Shown here in pieces: positions 55,864 to 64,000 of a DNA stretch of 64,000 nucleotides. Below the pieces are notes generated by a model. The model had not been told where the DNA came from, made no database searches, and saw nothing but the letters and a program-made list of their open reading frames with translations. Origin of the DNA: Polaribacter sp. Hel1_85 (GTDB taxonomy: Bacteria > Bacteroidota > Bacteroidia > Flavobacteriales > Flavobacteriaceae); the NCBI RefSeq assembly GCF_000766795.1, contig NZ_JPDS01000002.1:5001-69000 (forward strand), written 5' to 3'. How positions within the stretch are numbered: the stretch's first letter is position 1; each line of letters opens with the position of its first letter. A program made the translations under genes and the position numbers.

Positions 55864-56607
55864 ATGAATATTAAAATAGACTTTAATAAAATATTCTTAT
55901 TAATATTTTCAATTCTCGGATTAACCTCCTGCGATACCTCTAATATAGATTGTATTAGAGGAGAGGAAAGCATTACTACACAAGTTTTGTCACTTTCCGA
56001 TTTTGATGGGATTAACTTACATGGCTCAGAGAATGTTAGGATTTCTCAAGGTTTATTACAAGAAGTAAAAGTAATAGGGAACTCAAATATTATAGAAAAT
56101 TTAAGAACATCGGTTTCAAATAATATTTGGGACATCCGATTAGAAGCAGGTTGTTATAGAAATTACAAATTAGCAATTGAAATAATAGTTCCAAATATTA
56201 AGCATTTAGAAATAAATGGTTCTGGAAATATAATAGTGAATGATTTTGAGGATCAAAACAACTTAAACATTGAGATAAATGGAAGTGGAAACATTAGCTT
56301 AAATCAATTTGAAGGATTAACTAATTTTGATGCTAACTTAAATGGTTCTGGTTTTTTTAAAGCAAATTATGATATTTATACTTTAGAAAATTTGAGTGTA
56401 AATAATAGAGGACGAGGAAACTTTTTTGGTTTTAAGCTTAATACTGACAATTGCATTATTAATTCCATAGGAGTTGGAAGTATAAAGGTTACTGCAACCC
56501 AATTATTAGATGTAAGGTTAACTGGGAGGGGTGATGTTTTTTACAAAGGAACACCTGAAATTAAACAAAATATTATGGGCACTGGTAATTTAATTAACGC
56601 TAATTAA
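55864..56607 (+). CDS. GIN-domain (DUF2807) lipoprotein
   Basis: 247 residues with a lipoprotein signal ending GLTSC (near Cys23). The body is a right-handed beta-helix with repeated (I/L)NGSGN motifs (HLEINGSGNIIVNDF, IEINGSGNISLNQF, NLNGSGFFKANY), the mark of the head-GIN domain. These surface or periplasmic proteins are common in Bacteroidetes and have no established function. Confidence 0.92.
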   Translation: MNIKIDFNKIFLLIFSILGLTSCDTSNIDCIRGEESITTQVLSLSDFDGINLHGSENVRISQGLLQEVKVIGNSNIIENLRTSVSNNIWDIRLEAGCYRNYKLAIEIIVPNIKHLEINGSGNIIVNDFEDQNNLNIEINGSGNISLNQFEGLTNFDANLNGSGFFKANYDIYTLENLSVNNRGRGNFFGFKLNTDNCIINSIGVGSIKVTATQLLDVRLTGRGDVFYKGTPEIKQNIMGTGNLINAN

Positions 56608-56841
56608 AATTATAATCTGAATTAATTAATCCATCAAAAAAGGTCGAATATCTAAAGAAGTAGCGTTTATGGTTTACCTAAGTTATTTTATTATTCATCA
56701 GAGGAGGAGAAAGTAACATACTGGTTTATTTTTCAGATTATTTTATTAGTTCCTCGTCATCTTTCTTATCGCAGATAAAAACAATTGAAAATATACAAGC
56801 CTTAACTAATATTGAAATACTAACTATTTAAAGAAAAAGCT

Positions 56842-57232
56842 ATGAGTTCAAAATTAATAATGACCACAAGTGCCTTATTTATGTTAGTTATTGGCGTCCT
56901 TCTCTTTTTTAACCAAATGAGATTACTGATTATCTATCAGTTTAACCAATAGTATTACAATACTTTTTTTTGAGATATTGAGTGCATTATACTTGGGTTT
57001 AGGAATATTAAATTGGATGGCAAAAGAAACATTAATAGGTGGGATTTATAATAAACCGATTGCCATTGGAAATCTAATGCATTTTGGAGTTGGAACAATT
57101 GTATTAGTTAAAATTCCTTCTAATATCCAAACACATCCAGAAATTATTATTCCACTCACAGCTGTGTATGTGATTTTTGTAATACTTTTTGCTTATGTCT
57201 TTAGAACCTATCCGTCTAAAACAGTGAAATAG
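56842..57232 (+). pseudogene. Small membrane protein gene with two frameshifts
   Basis: ATG at 56842 opens MSSKLIMTTSALFMLVIGVL, a first membrane helix. The continuation PNEITDYLS is in a second frame (56913-56939) and LTNSITILFFEILSALYLGL in a third (from 56942) down to 57232. Together they form one typical four-helix membrane protein of about 130 residues ending in RTYPSKTVK. Translation could restart at a TTG at 56978, giving 84 residues without the first helix. The family is a short hypothetical membrane protein found in many bacteria. Confidence 0.7.
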
Positions 57233-57458
57233 AAAAGCAATTACGATAAACACAATATCACTACAAAACCTCTAGGAAGTTTATTCAGTTGCTTTGAGTC
57301 ATTCATTACATAACGATAAACCGAGATTAATTTCTAGAGCTAACATTGAAAAAAAAAATGTAAATTACGATGCTTTTATGGAAATTTCATAAAACATAAA
57401 TAACTCAATATCAACATAAAAACTTAATTTTAATCATAATTTTCACGAATAATATAAA

Positions 57459-57869
57459 ATGAATTCGAAATCTGCAATTAAAACTATGCTCTATCTATTA
57501 GTAGTAATAATACTTTTTCATTTATGTATTATGATAAAAATAGTTCCCTATGAAATTACTTGGGGAGGAAGATTAAAAAATGATTCTGAAATGTATGTTT
57601 TTGAAACTATTTCAATCATAATCAATCTCTTTTTATTTTCAATCCTATTGATAAAAGGAAAATATTTAGGAGGATTTATACCAATAAAAGTAGTGAATGT
57701 TATTTTATGGGGTTTCTTTGTAGTATTTGGGTTGAATACTATTGGAAATATTTTAGCTAAAACCAATATCGAGAAGTTTTTTGCTCTATTAACGTTATTT
57801 TTTTCAATTTTAATTTGGATAATTCTACGTAAAGACAAAAAACACAATACAGTGAAAGACACAAATTAA
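57459..57869 (+). CDS. Hypothetical membrane protein, four helices
   Basis: 136 residues with four hydrophobic segments (about 8-27, 47-65, 78-97, 105-122) and a Lys-rich tail. The layout (first helix, IVPYEITWGGRL loop, then three helices) is that of a small uncharacterised Bacteroidetes membrane family. It precedes the AraC gene by 58 bp. Confidence 0.7.
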   Translation: MNSKSAIKTMLYLLVVIILFHLCIMIKIVPYEITWGGRLKNDSEMYVFETISIIINLFLFSILLIKGKYLGGFIPIKVVNVILWGFFVVFGLNTIGNILAKTNIEKFFALLTLFFSILIWIILRKDKKHNTVKDTN

Positions 57870-57927
57870 TGCATGCACACTTAGAGTTGTTTTTCTCATA
57901 AATTAACTCAAACCTGAAGTATAGAAT

Positions 57928-58677
57928 ATGATCTACCACCAACAAGCATCAAATACCATTTTGAAACAGTACATTAGATGTTTTTGGTGGTTAGACAACG
58001 ATTCATCACAAAATCTTAATTACACTATTTTACCTGACGGTTTTTTTGATATTATCGTTCGCTTTGATAATTACAAATACCAAAGTACCGTGCTAACAGG
58101 ACTATACACAAAAGAGGTTGAAGTTATGATTCCTCCAAACCATCAACTTTTCGGAATACAATTTAAGTTACCAGCTGTGGAATATATATTCTATGAAAGT
58201 ATTGCTCCCATAATAAACTCAGAAAAAAAGTTGCCCAATACTTTTTGGAACCTAAATTCATTTGACTTTACTAAAAATATAGATACAATTAATATATTAA
58301 GTTCTATAATAAGTCAAGAAATCAATAGAGAAAATAATTTAGACGATCGAAAACTTTATCTATTTAAATTATTGAGCCAAACTAAAGGCAATGAAAGTGT
58401 GAACTACTTTACAGATAAATTATTTTGGTCTAGTAGGCAAATAAATAGATACTTTAATAAAATGTTTGGGCTTTCATTAAAAAGCTATTGTAATATACTA
58501 CGATGTTCGGCATCATTCAAAGACATCAAAAAAGGAGATTTATTGTCTAACCAAAATTATTACGACAGATCTCATTTTAATAAAGAAATAAAAAAGCATA
58601 CCAACCACACTCCAAAAAATCTATCAAATAACGAAAACGACCGATTTTTACAAATTTCTATCATACCTAATAAGTAA
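57928..58677 (+). CDS. AraC-family transcriptional regulator
   Basis: 249 residues. The N-terminal half starts with the DUF6597-type sequence (YIRCFWWLDNDSS, LPDGFFDIIVRF, GIQFKLPAVEYIF). The C-terminal AraC HTH covers about 150-235 (LFWSSRQINRYFNKMFGLSL, YYDRSHFNKEIKKHTNHTPK). The second HTH retains the HF.K..K..T..TP pattern. It lies 32 bp before the alpha/beta hydrolase gene, its likely target. Confidence 0.9.
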   Translation: MIYHQQASNTILKQYIRCFWWLDNDSSQNLNYTILPDGFFDIIVRFDNYKYQSTVLTGLYTKEVEVMIPPNHQLFGIQFKLPAVEYIFYESIAPIINSEKKLPNTFWNLNSFDFTKNIDTINILSSIISQEINRENNLDDRKLYLFKLLSQTKGNESVNYFTDKLFWSSRQINRYFNKMFGLSLKSYCNILRCSASFKDIKKGDLLSNQNYYDRSHFNKEIKKHTNHTPKNLSNNENDRFLQISIIPNK

Positions 58678-58709
58678 CTTTGTGATAGTACTAAACATAA
58701 TAATTAGGA

Positions 58710-59618
58710 ATGGACAGAGAAGTGGTTGCTTGGAAGAATAAGGGGCGAACAATAGATGTAAACGGTCATCAAATATTTTACATAAAGGAAGGTAGCGGAC
58801 CTAATCTTTTGATACTTCATGGGTATCCTTTTAATACCTTCGAGTGGAAATCTGTTTGGAAAAATCTAATAAAAAATTACACCGTTTTTGCATTTGATTA
58901 TTTGGGGATGGGATTTTCAGATAAACCCAAAGATCATGACTATAGTTTTCATGAACATTGTGAAATTGTCAATTTTCTAATTAAGTTTTGGGGTATTAAA
59001 CAAGCTCATATTCTTTCACATGATCTAGGAGTAAGTGTCATGCAAGAATTATTAGCTAGAGATTTAGATTCACAGAACTGCTTTAAAATACAATCCGTGG
59101 TATTTATGAATGGAGGGTTGTTTATGGATAGTTATAAACCTAGAATGATACAGCGATTGCTTTCACAATCTCCCAAGCCTATCGGAAAGTTGTTGAGTAA
59201 GTTTCTCACTAAAAAGAAATTAGAAAAATCAATAAAACCAATTTTTGGCCCCAACACCCAACCCACAAAGCTACTCATAAATCAATTCTGGGATATCTTA
59301 AATTATAACGACGGCAAATCAATTGCATATTTGATAGGAAGGCTAGTTTTTGACAAATTAAACCATCAAGAAAAATGGATAAGTGTAATGCAAAAAACGA
59401 AGATCCCGATGTGTTTTATAAATGGTCCATTCGATCCCAATTCTGGTATTCATATGGCTAATCGATATAAAGAACTAATTCCTAACCCTAACATAAAGCT
59501 ACTGGAAAAAGACATAGGACATTGGCCACAAATTGAGGACCCAAGCGGTGTTTTGTCATATTATCAAGAATTTAGAAAGGAAATTCATAAAACACCAAAT
59601 GACAACTCTCTTGATTAA
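58710..59618 (+). CDS. Alpha/beta hydrolase (haloalkane dehalogenase/epoxide hydrolase-like)
   Basis: 302 residues. The oxyanion hole motif LHGYPFNTFEW (about 34-44), a nucleophile elbow in which Asp replaces Ser (LSHDLGVSVMQ, about 108-118) and the closing DIGHWPQIEDP His motif point to the HDLG subgroup that includes haloalkane dehalogenases and epoxide hydrolases. No signal peptide. The substrate cannot be told from sequence. Probably controlled by the AraC regulator just upstream. Confidence 0.87.
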   Translation: MDREVVAWKNKGRTIDVNGHQIFYIKEGSGPNLLILHGYPFNTFEWKSVWKNLIKNYTVFAFDYLGMGFSDKPKDHDYSFHEHCEIVNFLIKFWGIKQAHILSHDLGVSVMQELLARDLDSQNCFKIQSVVFMNGGLFMDSYKPRMIQRLLSQSPKPIGKLLSKFLTKKKLEKSIKPIFGPNTQPTKLLINQFWDILNYNDGKSIAYLIGRLVFDKLNHQEKWISVMQKTKIPMCFINGPFDPNSGIHMANRYKELIPNPNIKLLEKDIGHWPQIEDPSGVLSYYQEFRKEIHKTPNDNSLD

Positions 59619-59748
59619 AAAGGGTTTCTCAAACTTGAGAATGCCTGAAATGAAATACGCCATATAACATTAATTGTAAAACATTTCCAGAACGGAATAG
59701 TTCATGATAAATTCATACAAATAATTTAATCTTAAAAAACCAATCTAA

Positions 59749-60312
59749 ATGAAAATAATTTTATTGACCTTAACTTTCTGCGGATTAACTTTAATTGCAA
59801 AATCACAAAACGCAAGTGTAGAACAATCAACTTATGGAATACAAACTGGGTTTTTAGGAATCTGGGCACATAACGAAACAAAGTTATCAAATTCAATTGC
59901 ATTGCGTTCTGAAATCGGATTTGATAGCGGAATTTGGGGAGGAGATTTTTATGATGGAACAGGGTTTTTATTGACACCTGTAATTACGCTTGAGCCAAGA
60001 CTTTATTATAACCTGAATAAAAGAGCGAATAAATCACGTAGAATTGACGGAAATAGTGGGAATTTTATTTCATTAAAAACGAGTTATCATCCAGATTGGT
60101 TTGTTATTTCAAACACTGATAATGTAAGTATAATTAGCGACATATCAATAATACCAACTTGGGGAGTTAGACGAAATATAGGAAACTATTTCACATATGA
60201 AACTGGGATCGGAATTGGATATAGATACATTTTTGCTAAACAAGCTGGATTTCTTAAAAATGAAAGCGAAACAACAGCTAATCTACATTTGAGAATAGGA
60301 TACCGATTTTAA
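59749..60312 (+). CDS. Predicted outer-membrane protein
   Basis: 187 residues with a signal peptide (about 1-19, ending AKS/Q) and an alternating strand pattern (STYGIQTGFLGIWAHNETKL, IALRSEIGFDSGIWGG, YETGIGIGYRYIF) that ends in LHLRIGYRF with a terminal Phe. It resembles small eight-strand outer-membrane barrels. No function assigned. Confidence 0.75.
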   Translation: MKIILLTLTFCGLTLIAKSQNASVEQSTYGIQTGFLGIWAHNETKLSNSIALRSEIGFDSGIWGGDFYDGTGFLLTPVITLEPRLYYNLNKRANKSRRIDGNSGNFISLKTSYHPDWFVISNTDNVSIISDISIIPTWGVRRNIGNYFTYETGIGIGYRYIFAKQAGFLKNESETTANLHLRIGYRF

Positions 60313-60367
60313 TCTGAATAAAAAAACGTTGCACAACAACGTTGTGTGTAATCTAAAAACAAATAGT

Positions 60368-60784
60368 ATGATAAAAAAAATAGCAATAACATTTAGTGTA
60401 ATTTTATATGCCGTTGTCGTACCTTTTTTGGATATAAATGAAACACATGTTTGGAATCCAGATTGGACGCCTCATGCTAGAATCCACGAAGTTTGGCAAT
60501 TGATTACCAACTCAAGTATAGGATTAGTATGCTTGTGGTTAGTTTGGTATAAAAAAGAAGTCCTATTAAGCACCATATTAAGTCTAATAGTAACGGGAGG
60601 GTTTTTATTAGCATTCTTTTTAAAAGGCGGATATGGTGGTTCTATGAAATATTTAGATGGAAGTGAAAAGATTATGTTAGGAATTAATATTGGAATTTTA
60701 GGCTTTGGAATAGCATTCTTATTTTTAATACTATCGCACCTATTGACAAAAACAAAAAAGACTACACATAATAAATATGTATAA
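60368..60784 (+). CDS. Small membrane protein of unknown function
   Basis: 138 residues from ATG at 60368 (MIKKIAITFSVILYAVVV); the frame upstream to 60329 includes a palindromic intergenic sequence and is not preferred. Four membrane helices are visible; the first loop has HVWNPDWTPHARIHEVWQL. The pattern PDWTPHAR.HEVW is seen in a small DUF-type membrane family. The stop codon is inside repeat copy B. Confidence 0.78.
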   Translation: MIKKIAITFSVILYAVVVPFLDINETHVWNPDWTPHARIHEVWQLITNSSIGLVCLWLVWYKKEVLLSTILSLIVTGGFLLAFFLKGGYGGSMKYLDGSEKIMLGINIGILGFGIAFLFLILSHLLTKTKKTTHNKYV

Positions 60785-60880
60785 AATTAATTACCTGGTT
60801 TCAGACTACTTGCGAATCCGAAGTGTCGGGACTCACGGATTTTTTACTCGGTTTGTATTTGGTAAATTAGTAGATTAACC
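60779..60880 (+). repeat. Structured intergenic repeat, copy B
   Basis: Begins GTATAAAATTAATTACCTGG and ends AATTAGTAGATTAACC. It shares about 36 bp of the left end and about 22 bp of the right end with copy A (46844-46932). The centre is different: AATCCG and CGGATT enclose a GTGTCGGGACTCA loop. It overlaps the stop codon of the preceding gene. Confidence 0.75.
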
Positions 60881-60932
60881 TGTAGCCATATTTTTTAGGA
60901 CAAGACATTTAAACAAAACCATAAATACAAAA

Positions 60933-61952
60933 ATGATTTATAAACAAGTAAGTGTTTTTTACTTTTTTGCAGCACTTTTACTCTTAGGATGTCGAAAGTC
61001 AGAAAAAAAAATAGTAGAAAAAGAATCTATAAATACAGATTCTTATGTTTTAGTTGAAAAATGGCCCAAGTTATCTGAAAATCATGTTTTAGGCCTACCA
61101 TCTGGACTAGGAATTGATTCAAATAATAATATTCTAGTTCTTCACAGAACAGGTAGAATCTGGGGAGATACATTCCCAGAAAAGAAAATTCAAGAAAACA
61201 CCATTTTAACGCTCGATAAAGAAACTGGGGAAGTATTAAAAAGTTGGGGAGCAGATTTATTTATTATGCCACATGGTTTAGAAATTGATAAAGAAAATAA
61301 TATCTGGGTTACAGATGTTGGCTTACAACAAGTCTTTAAATTTAGTTCAGAAGGAAAGCTACTTTTAACATTAGGAGAGGCTAGAATTCAAGGAGATGAC
61401 TCTTCTCATTTTAATCTTCCTACGGATATAGCTGTATCAGACGATGGGTCATTTTATGTGAGCGATGGATACTATAACAGAAGAGTCGTTAAATTCTCAA
61501 AAGACGGAGCATATTTATTTGAATGGGGCAAACATGGAAATAAAAGAGGTGAATTCATTGTCCCGCACGGAATTGATTTGGATAATTTGGGTAACGTATA
61601 TGTGGCTGACCGTGAAAATAATAGAATTCAAAAATTTGATACCGAAGGAAATTTCATTGCAGATTGGAATAATAGTGAGACCGGAATGTTATTATCTGTA
61701 GCGATAGATAATAAGAATGAGTATTTGTTTGCAATAGATTTAATGATTGAAAATGACACAGTTCCCAAAGGTTCAGATATTTTTCGTTTTGATTTAAATA
61801 CTAACCTGCAAATGCAATTCGGTAGGACAGGATTCTATGATAAACCAACTTCTATGTATCACGATATTATAATTGATGATGAAGGAAATATTTACGTTGC
61901 AGATGGCTCGGACAATACCATTAAAAAATTTCAACTAAATAAAAATGAATAA
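60933..61952 (+). CDS. Peptidyl-alpha-hydroxyglycine amidating lyase-like NHL lipoprotein
   Basis: 339 residues with a lipoprotein signal ending LLLGC (Cys20). Six-bladed NHL propeller. The blades IMPHGLEIDKENNIWVTDVG, FNLPTDIAVSDDGSFYVSDG followed by YYNRRVVKFS, and VPHGIDLDNLGNVYVADREN closely resemble the PAL domain of animal peptidylglycine alpha-amidating monooxygenase, including conserved His and Tyr positions. Animal PAL cleaves peptidyl-hydroxyglycine to amidated peptide; the bacterial substrate is unknown. It overlaps the following glycosyltransferase gene by 8 bp, indicating coupling. Confidence 0.8.
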   Translation: MIYKQVSVFYFFAALLLLGCRKSEKKIVEKESINTDSYVLVEKWPKLSENHVLGLPSGLGIDSNNNILVLHRTGRIWGDTFPEKKIQENTILTLDKETGEVLKSWGADLFIMPHGLEIDKENNIWVTDVGLQQVFKFSSEGKLLLTLGEARIQGDDSSHFNLPTDIAVSDDGSFYVSDGYYNRRVVKFSKDGAYLFEWGKHGNKRGEFIVPHGIDLDNLGNVYVADRENNRIQKFDTEGNFIADWNNSETGMLLSVAIDNKNEYLFAIDLMIENDTVPKGSDIFRFDLNTNLQMQFGRTGFYDKPTSMYHDIIIDDEGNIYVADGSDNTIKKFQLNKNE

Positions 61953-63462
61953 ACACACTAAATTTGTAATATTTGCTTTTTGCATCGTCAAATTAGCTCT
62001 TCATTTAGTAGCTGATAGTAATTCAGGTTTCCAAGGAGACGAGCTACTTCATATTGAAACAGGAAATCATCTTGCATTTGGATTTATGGAATTTCCACCA
62101 TTAATTGGGTTATTAGCATTTATCCAAAACTTATTTCAATCTGAATCAGTTTTTGTACATCACATATTTTCTCATATCGCTGCAATTTTAATACTCATTT
62201 TTGTTTCCAAAATTGTCGTTGAATTAGGCGGAAAGACAAAGTCTGTTTTTATAGTTTTATTATGTATCATAGTAGCACCAGCCTTTGGACGTACTCAACA
62301 ATTATTTCAACCAGTGATATTTGGTCAATTATTTTGGGTAGTAAACTTTTTCTTTCTGACTAAATATATTAAAAATCTAGACCAAAAATATTTATGGTTG
62401 CTTACCATTGGTGCTGCATTGGCTTTTTTGACTAAATATGATGCTGTATTCTTTATTTTCGGAGTTTCGTCCTTATTGTTTTTTAAATCAACAAGAAAAG
62501 CACTATTAAAACACGGTTTTTGGTGGAATATTATTGCTTTTATCCTTTTAATAAGTCCAAATATTATTTGGCAAATTGTTAATGACTTCCCTGTTCTGAA
62601 AATGTTTAACAGGCTTTATGAAACCCAGCTGGATAAACAAACATATTTCGAAGTTTTACAGGACTTTTTTATGGCTTTGAATCCTTTAACATTGCCTATT
62701 AGTGTTGCAGCAGTTATTTCAACGTTTCATTATTCAATGAAAGCTTATAGACCATTGATATTATCAATCCTACTATCCGCTATTTTCTTGGTATTTAGCG
62801 AAGGAAAAGCATATTATTTTTATCCTATTGCTTTGACCATTTTACCATTTGGCGGTATCTTTTGGGAAAATATTATTTTAGCAAAAAGAAAATGGTTGAT
62901 GTATCCAATAGCAATTATTCTTTTTGTTGGAGTTTTATTAATTCCATTTGGAATGCCTGTATTTAAGTTAGAAACTTATTTAAAAAACGACTATGCATAT
63001 GAAAATAGAGAAGTTGTAAATGGTGGCCAATTCAATGTCAGATTTAATGAAAGATATTCAAAAGAAAAGTGGGCTATTACGCTAAAGGAATTGGAAAATG
63101 TATATGACAGTATTCCAGATAAAGAAAAAGAAAACACTATTATTTGGGGCAAACATTACGCTCAAACAGGCGCTGTTAATTTATTCAAAGAACAGTATAA
63201 TCTACCAAAAGCATATTCATTACACGGTAGTTTCTATAATTGGGTTCCAAAAGGAGAAATGCCAAATGTAACGATAGCCTTAAGTTATAATTCTGGAGAT
63301 TTTTTTCAAGGATATTTTGATGAAGTAGTTAAGGTAAAAATAATTTATAATCCCTATTCGGAAAATGAAGAAGAATTATATCAGTTCATTTACATTTGTA
63401 AAAAACCCAAACAATCATTTGATGAATTAAAAGAATTATTTAAAAATAGAATATTTGAGTAA
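61945..63462 (+). CDS. Glycosyltransferase family 39-like membrane protein
   Basis: 505 residues with 10-12 predicted membrane helices. The first loop contains GFQGDELLHIETGNHLAFGF with the DE-type acidic pair used by GT39/ArnT-like (PMT_2) transferases that take sugars from lipid carriers. LTKYDAVFFIFG and the FPVLKMFNRLYETQ periplasmic loop are also typical. A soluble C-terminal domain (about 330-505) follows. Likely glycosylates lipid or protein at the periplasmic face. Its start overlaps the PAL-like gene. Confidence 0.82.
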   Translation: MNKHTKFVIFAFCIVKLALHLVADSNSGFQGDELLHIETGNHLAFGFMEFPPLIGLLAFIQNLFQSESVFVHHIFSHIAAILILIFVSKIVVELGGKTKSVFIVLLCIIVAPAFGRTQQLFQPVIFGQLFWVVNFFFLTKYIKNLDQKYLWLLTIGAALAFLTKYDAVFFIFGVSSLLFFKSTRKALLKHGFWWNIIAFILLISPNIIWQIVNDFPVLKMFNRLYETQLDKQTYFEVLQDFFMALNPLTLPISVAAVISTFHYSMKAYRPLILSILLSAIFLVFSEGKAYYFYPIALTILPFGGIFWENIILAKRKWLMYPIAIILFVGVLLIPFGMPVFKLETYLKNDYAYENREVVNGGQFNVRFNERYSKEKWAITLKELENVYDSIPDKEKENTIIWGKHYAQTGAVNLFKEQYNLPKAYSLHGSFYNWVPKGEMPNVTIALSYNSGDFFQGYFDEVVKVKIIYNPYSENEEELYQFIYICKKPKQSFDELKELFKNRIFE

Positions 63463-63545
63463 AAAAAACGGCACATAACAATATACCCTATGAAAAGTAC
63501 TAGCTCAGTCCTTCAAAGTTAATATTTTAATTTAATTACCTCATA

Positions 63546-64000
63546 ATGATTGTTTTGGGCTGTTTAAATGTTGACAATTTACTCTTGAAAAAATTTCTAT
63601 CAGATATACATAAAGTAAATGATAAAATTCTTGATGAATATATATCATATTGGACTGAATACTCAATACCAAAAAAAACGATAATTACTGAATGTGGCAG
63701 AACTGAACGTTATTTATATTTTGTGAAAGATGGAATTCAAAAGTCATACTACTTAAATGAAGGTAAACAACACGTGATGTTTTTTGCCTATGCACCTTCA
63801 TTTAGCGGAATAGTAGAATCTTTTTTTACACAAACACCTTCCAAATACTATCTTGAAACGATTACAGATAGCACTTTCTTACGAATACCTTACTCTAAAC
63901 ATGCTCAGTTGATAAAAGAACATAGGGAACTTGAAACCTTATTTAGAATTATCACAGAACAGTTCTTAATTGGTATAATCGAAAGACTTCATCAATTGAT
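63546..64000 (+). CDS. Crp/Fnr-family regulator (partial, cut by window end)
   Basis: An open frame from ATG at 63546 runs off the window after 151 codons. It has the cNMP-binding-type beta roll (KKTIITECGRTERYLYFVKD, GIQKSYYLNEGKQHVMFF, FSGIVESFFTQTPSKYYLET). The HTH is beyond the edge. ATG is preceded by a stop-rich region after the GT39 gene. It belongs to the same general subgroup as the regulator at 50535. Confidence 0.85.
   Translation, partial: MIVLGCLNVDNLLLKKFLSDIHKVNDKILDEYISYWTEYSIPKKTIITECGRTERYLYFVKDGIQKSYYLNEGKQHVMFFAYAPSFSGIVESFFTQTPSKYYLETITDSTFLRIPYSKHAQLIKEHRELETLFRIITEQFLIGIIERLHQL

Noticed and set aside
46844..60880. A classical integron with attC sites
   Set aside because: The repeat ends are GGTT...AACC rather than RYYYAAC...GTTRRRY, only two copies are seen, and no integron integrase is in the window.
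1..64000. tRNA genes
   Set aside because: No cloverleaf with a GTTC-type T-arm and acceptor stem could be recognised by eye; a tRNAscan run would settle it.

Overview
The window looks like chromosome of a marine Flavobacteriaceae species, probably close to Polaribacter or Tenacibaculum. The evidence is AT-rich DNA, promoters of the Bacteroidetes type (TTG, about 20 bp, TAnnTTTG), a PorP/SprF type IX secretion protein, a fused CcoNO oxidase subunit, and the flavobacterial order pdxJ, CBS protein, nadK, DUF6089, uppS, bamA, ompH, ompH, murI. Identification rests on reading alone; no search was run.

Layout. 1-1259: the 5' end of a 16S rRNA gene on the minus strand, with three tandem rrn promoters. 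1260-5260: thrS, infC (ATT start), rpmI, rplT, a terminator and a membrane-anchored coiled-coil protein. 5470-16153: an alpha-glucan cluster (GlgA/GlgM-type glycosyltransferase, glgC, glgE, maltokinase, glgB, then a GH31 alpha-glucosidase). This gene set matches the GlgE (maltose-1-phosphate) route to glycogen, best known in actinobacteria. 16158-17328: five tandem units of about 240 bp, each with the same rigidly spaced operator and promoter block, a short diverged body without an ORF, and an intrinsic terminator. I read this as an array of five small-RNA genes, and it is the most unusual feature here. 17345-30435: housekeeping genes (prfA, pdxJ, nadK, uppS, bamA, two ompH/skp genes, murI) plus a thaumatin-like protein and porP. 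30574-41951: a microaerobic respiration block (ccoS-ccoNO-ccoQ-ccoP-ccoG-fixH-safE; ccoI-deoD-hemN; a divergent FNR-type regulator) with FNR-like boxes at both control points.

41952-64000 is accessory DNA. It opens with 2.2 kb of almost gene-free sequence holding a DUF6943-like gene broken by a stop codon, 8-bp and 25-bp direct repeats, a long inverted repeat and a decayed IS3-family element. Beyond that are mostly plus-strand, loosely spaced genes: PhzF, DinB, VOC, MDR oxidoreductase, two Crp/Fnr regulators, secreted and outer-membrane proteins, S41 protease, GIN-domain lipoprotein, AraC regulator, hydrolase, a peptidyl-amidating-lyase-like lipoprotein and a GT39-like membrane protein. Two copies of a structured 90-100 bp repeat lie between genes here, and several genes are frameshifted. 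The region looks recently acquired and partly decaying.

How the parts fit: the glycogen genes make a carbon store. The cbb3 oxidase, its copper ATPase, the oxygen-independent haem enzyme and the FNR regulator form a low-oxygen respiration module. The sRNA array next to the glycogen/GH31 genes may answer to a dedicated DNA-binding regulator, but neither regulator nor target can be seen.
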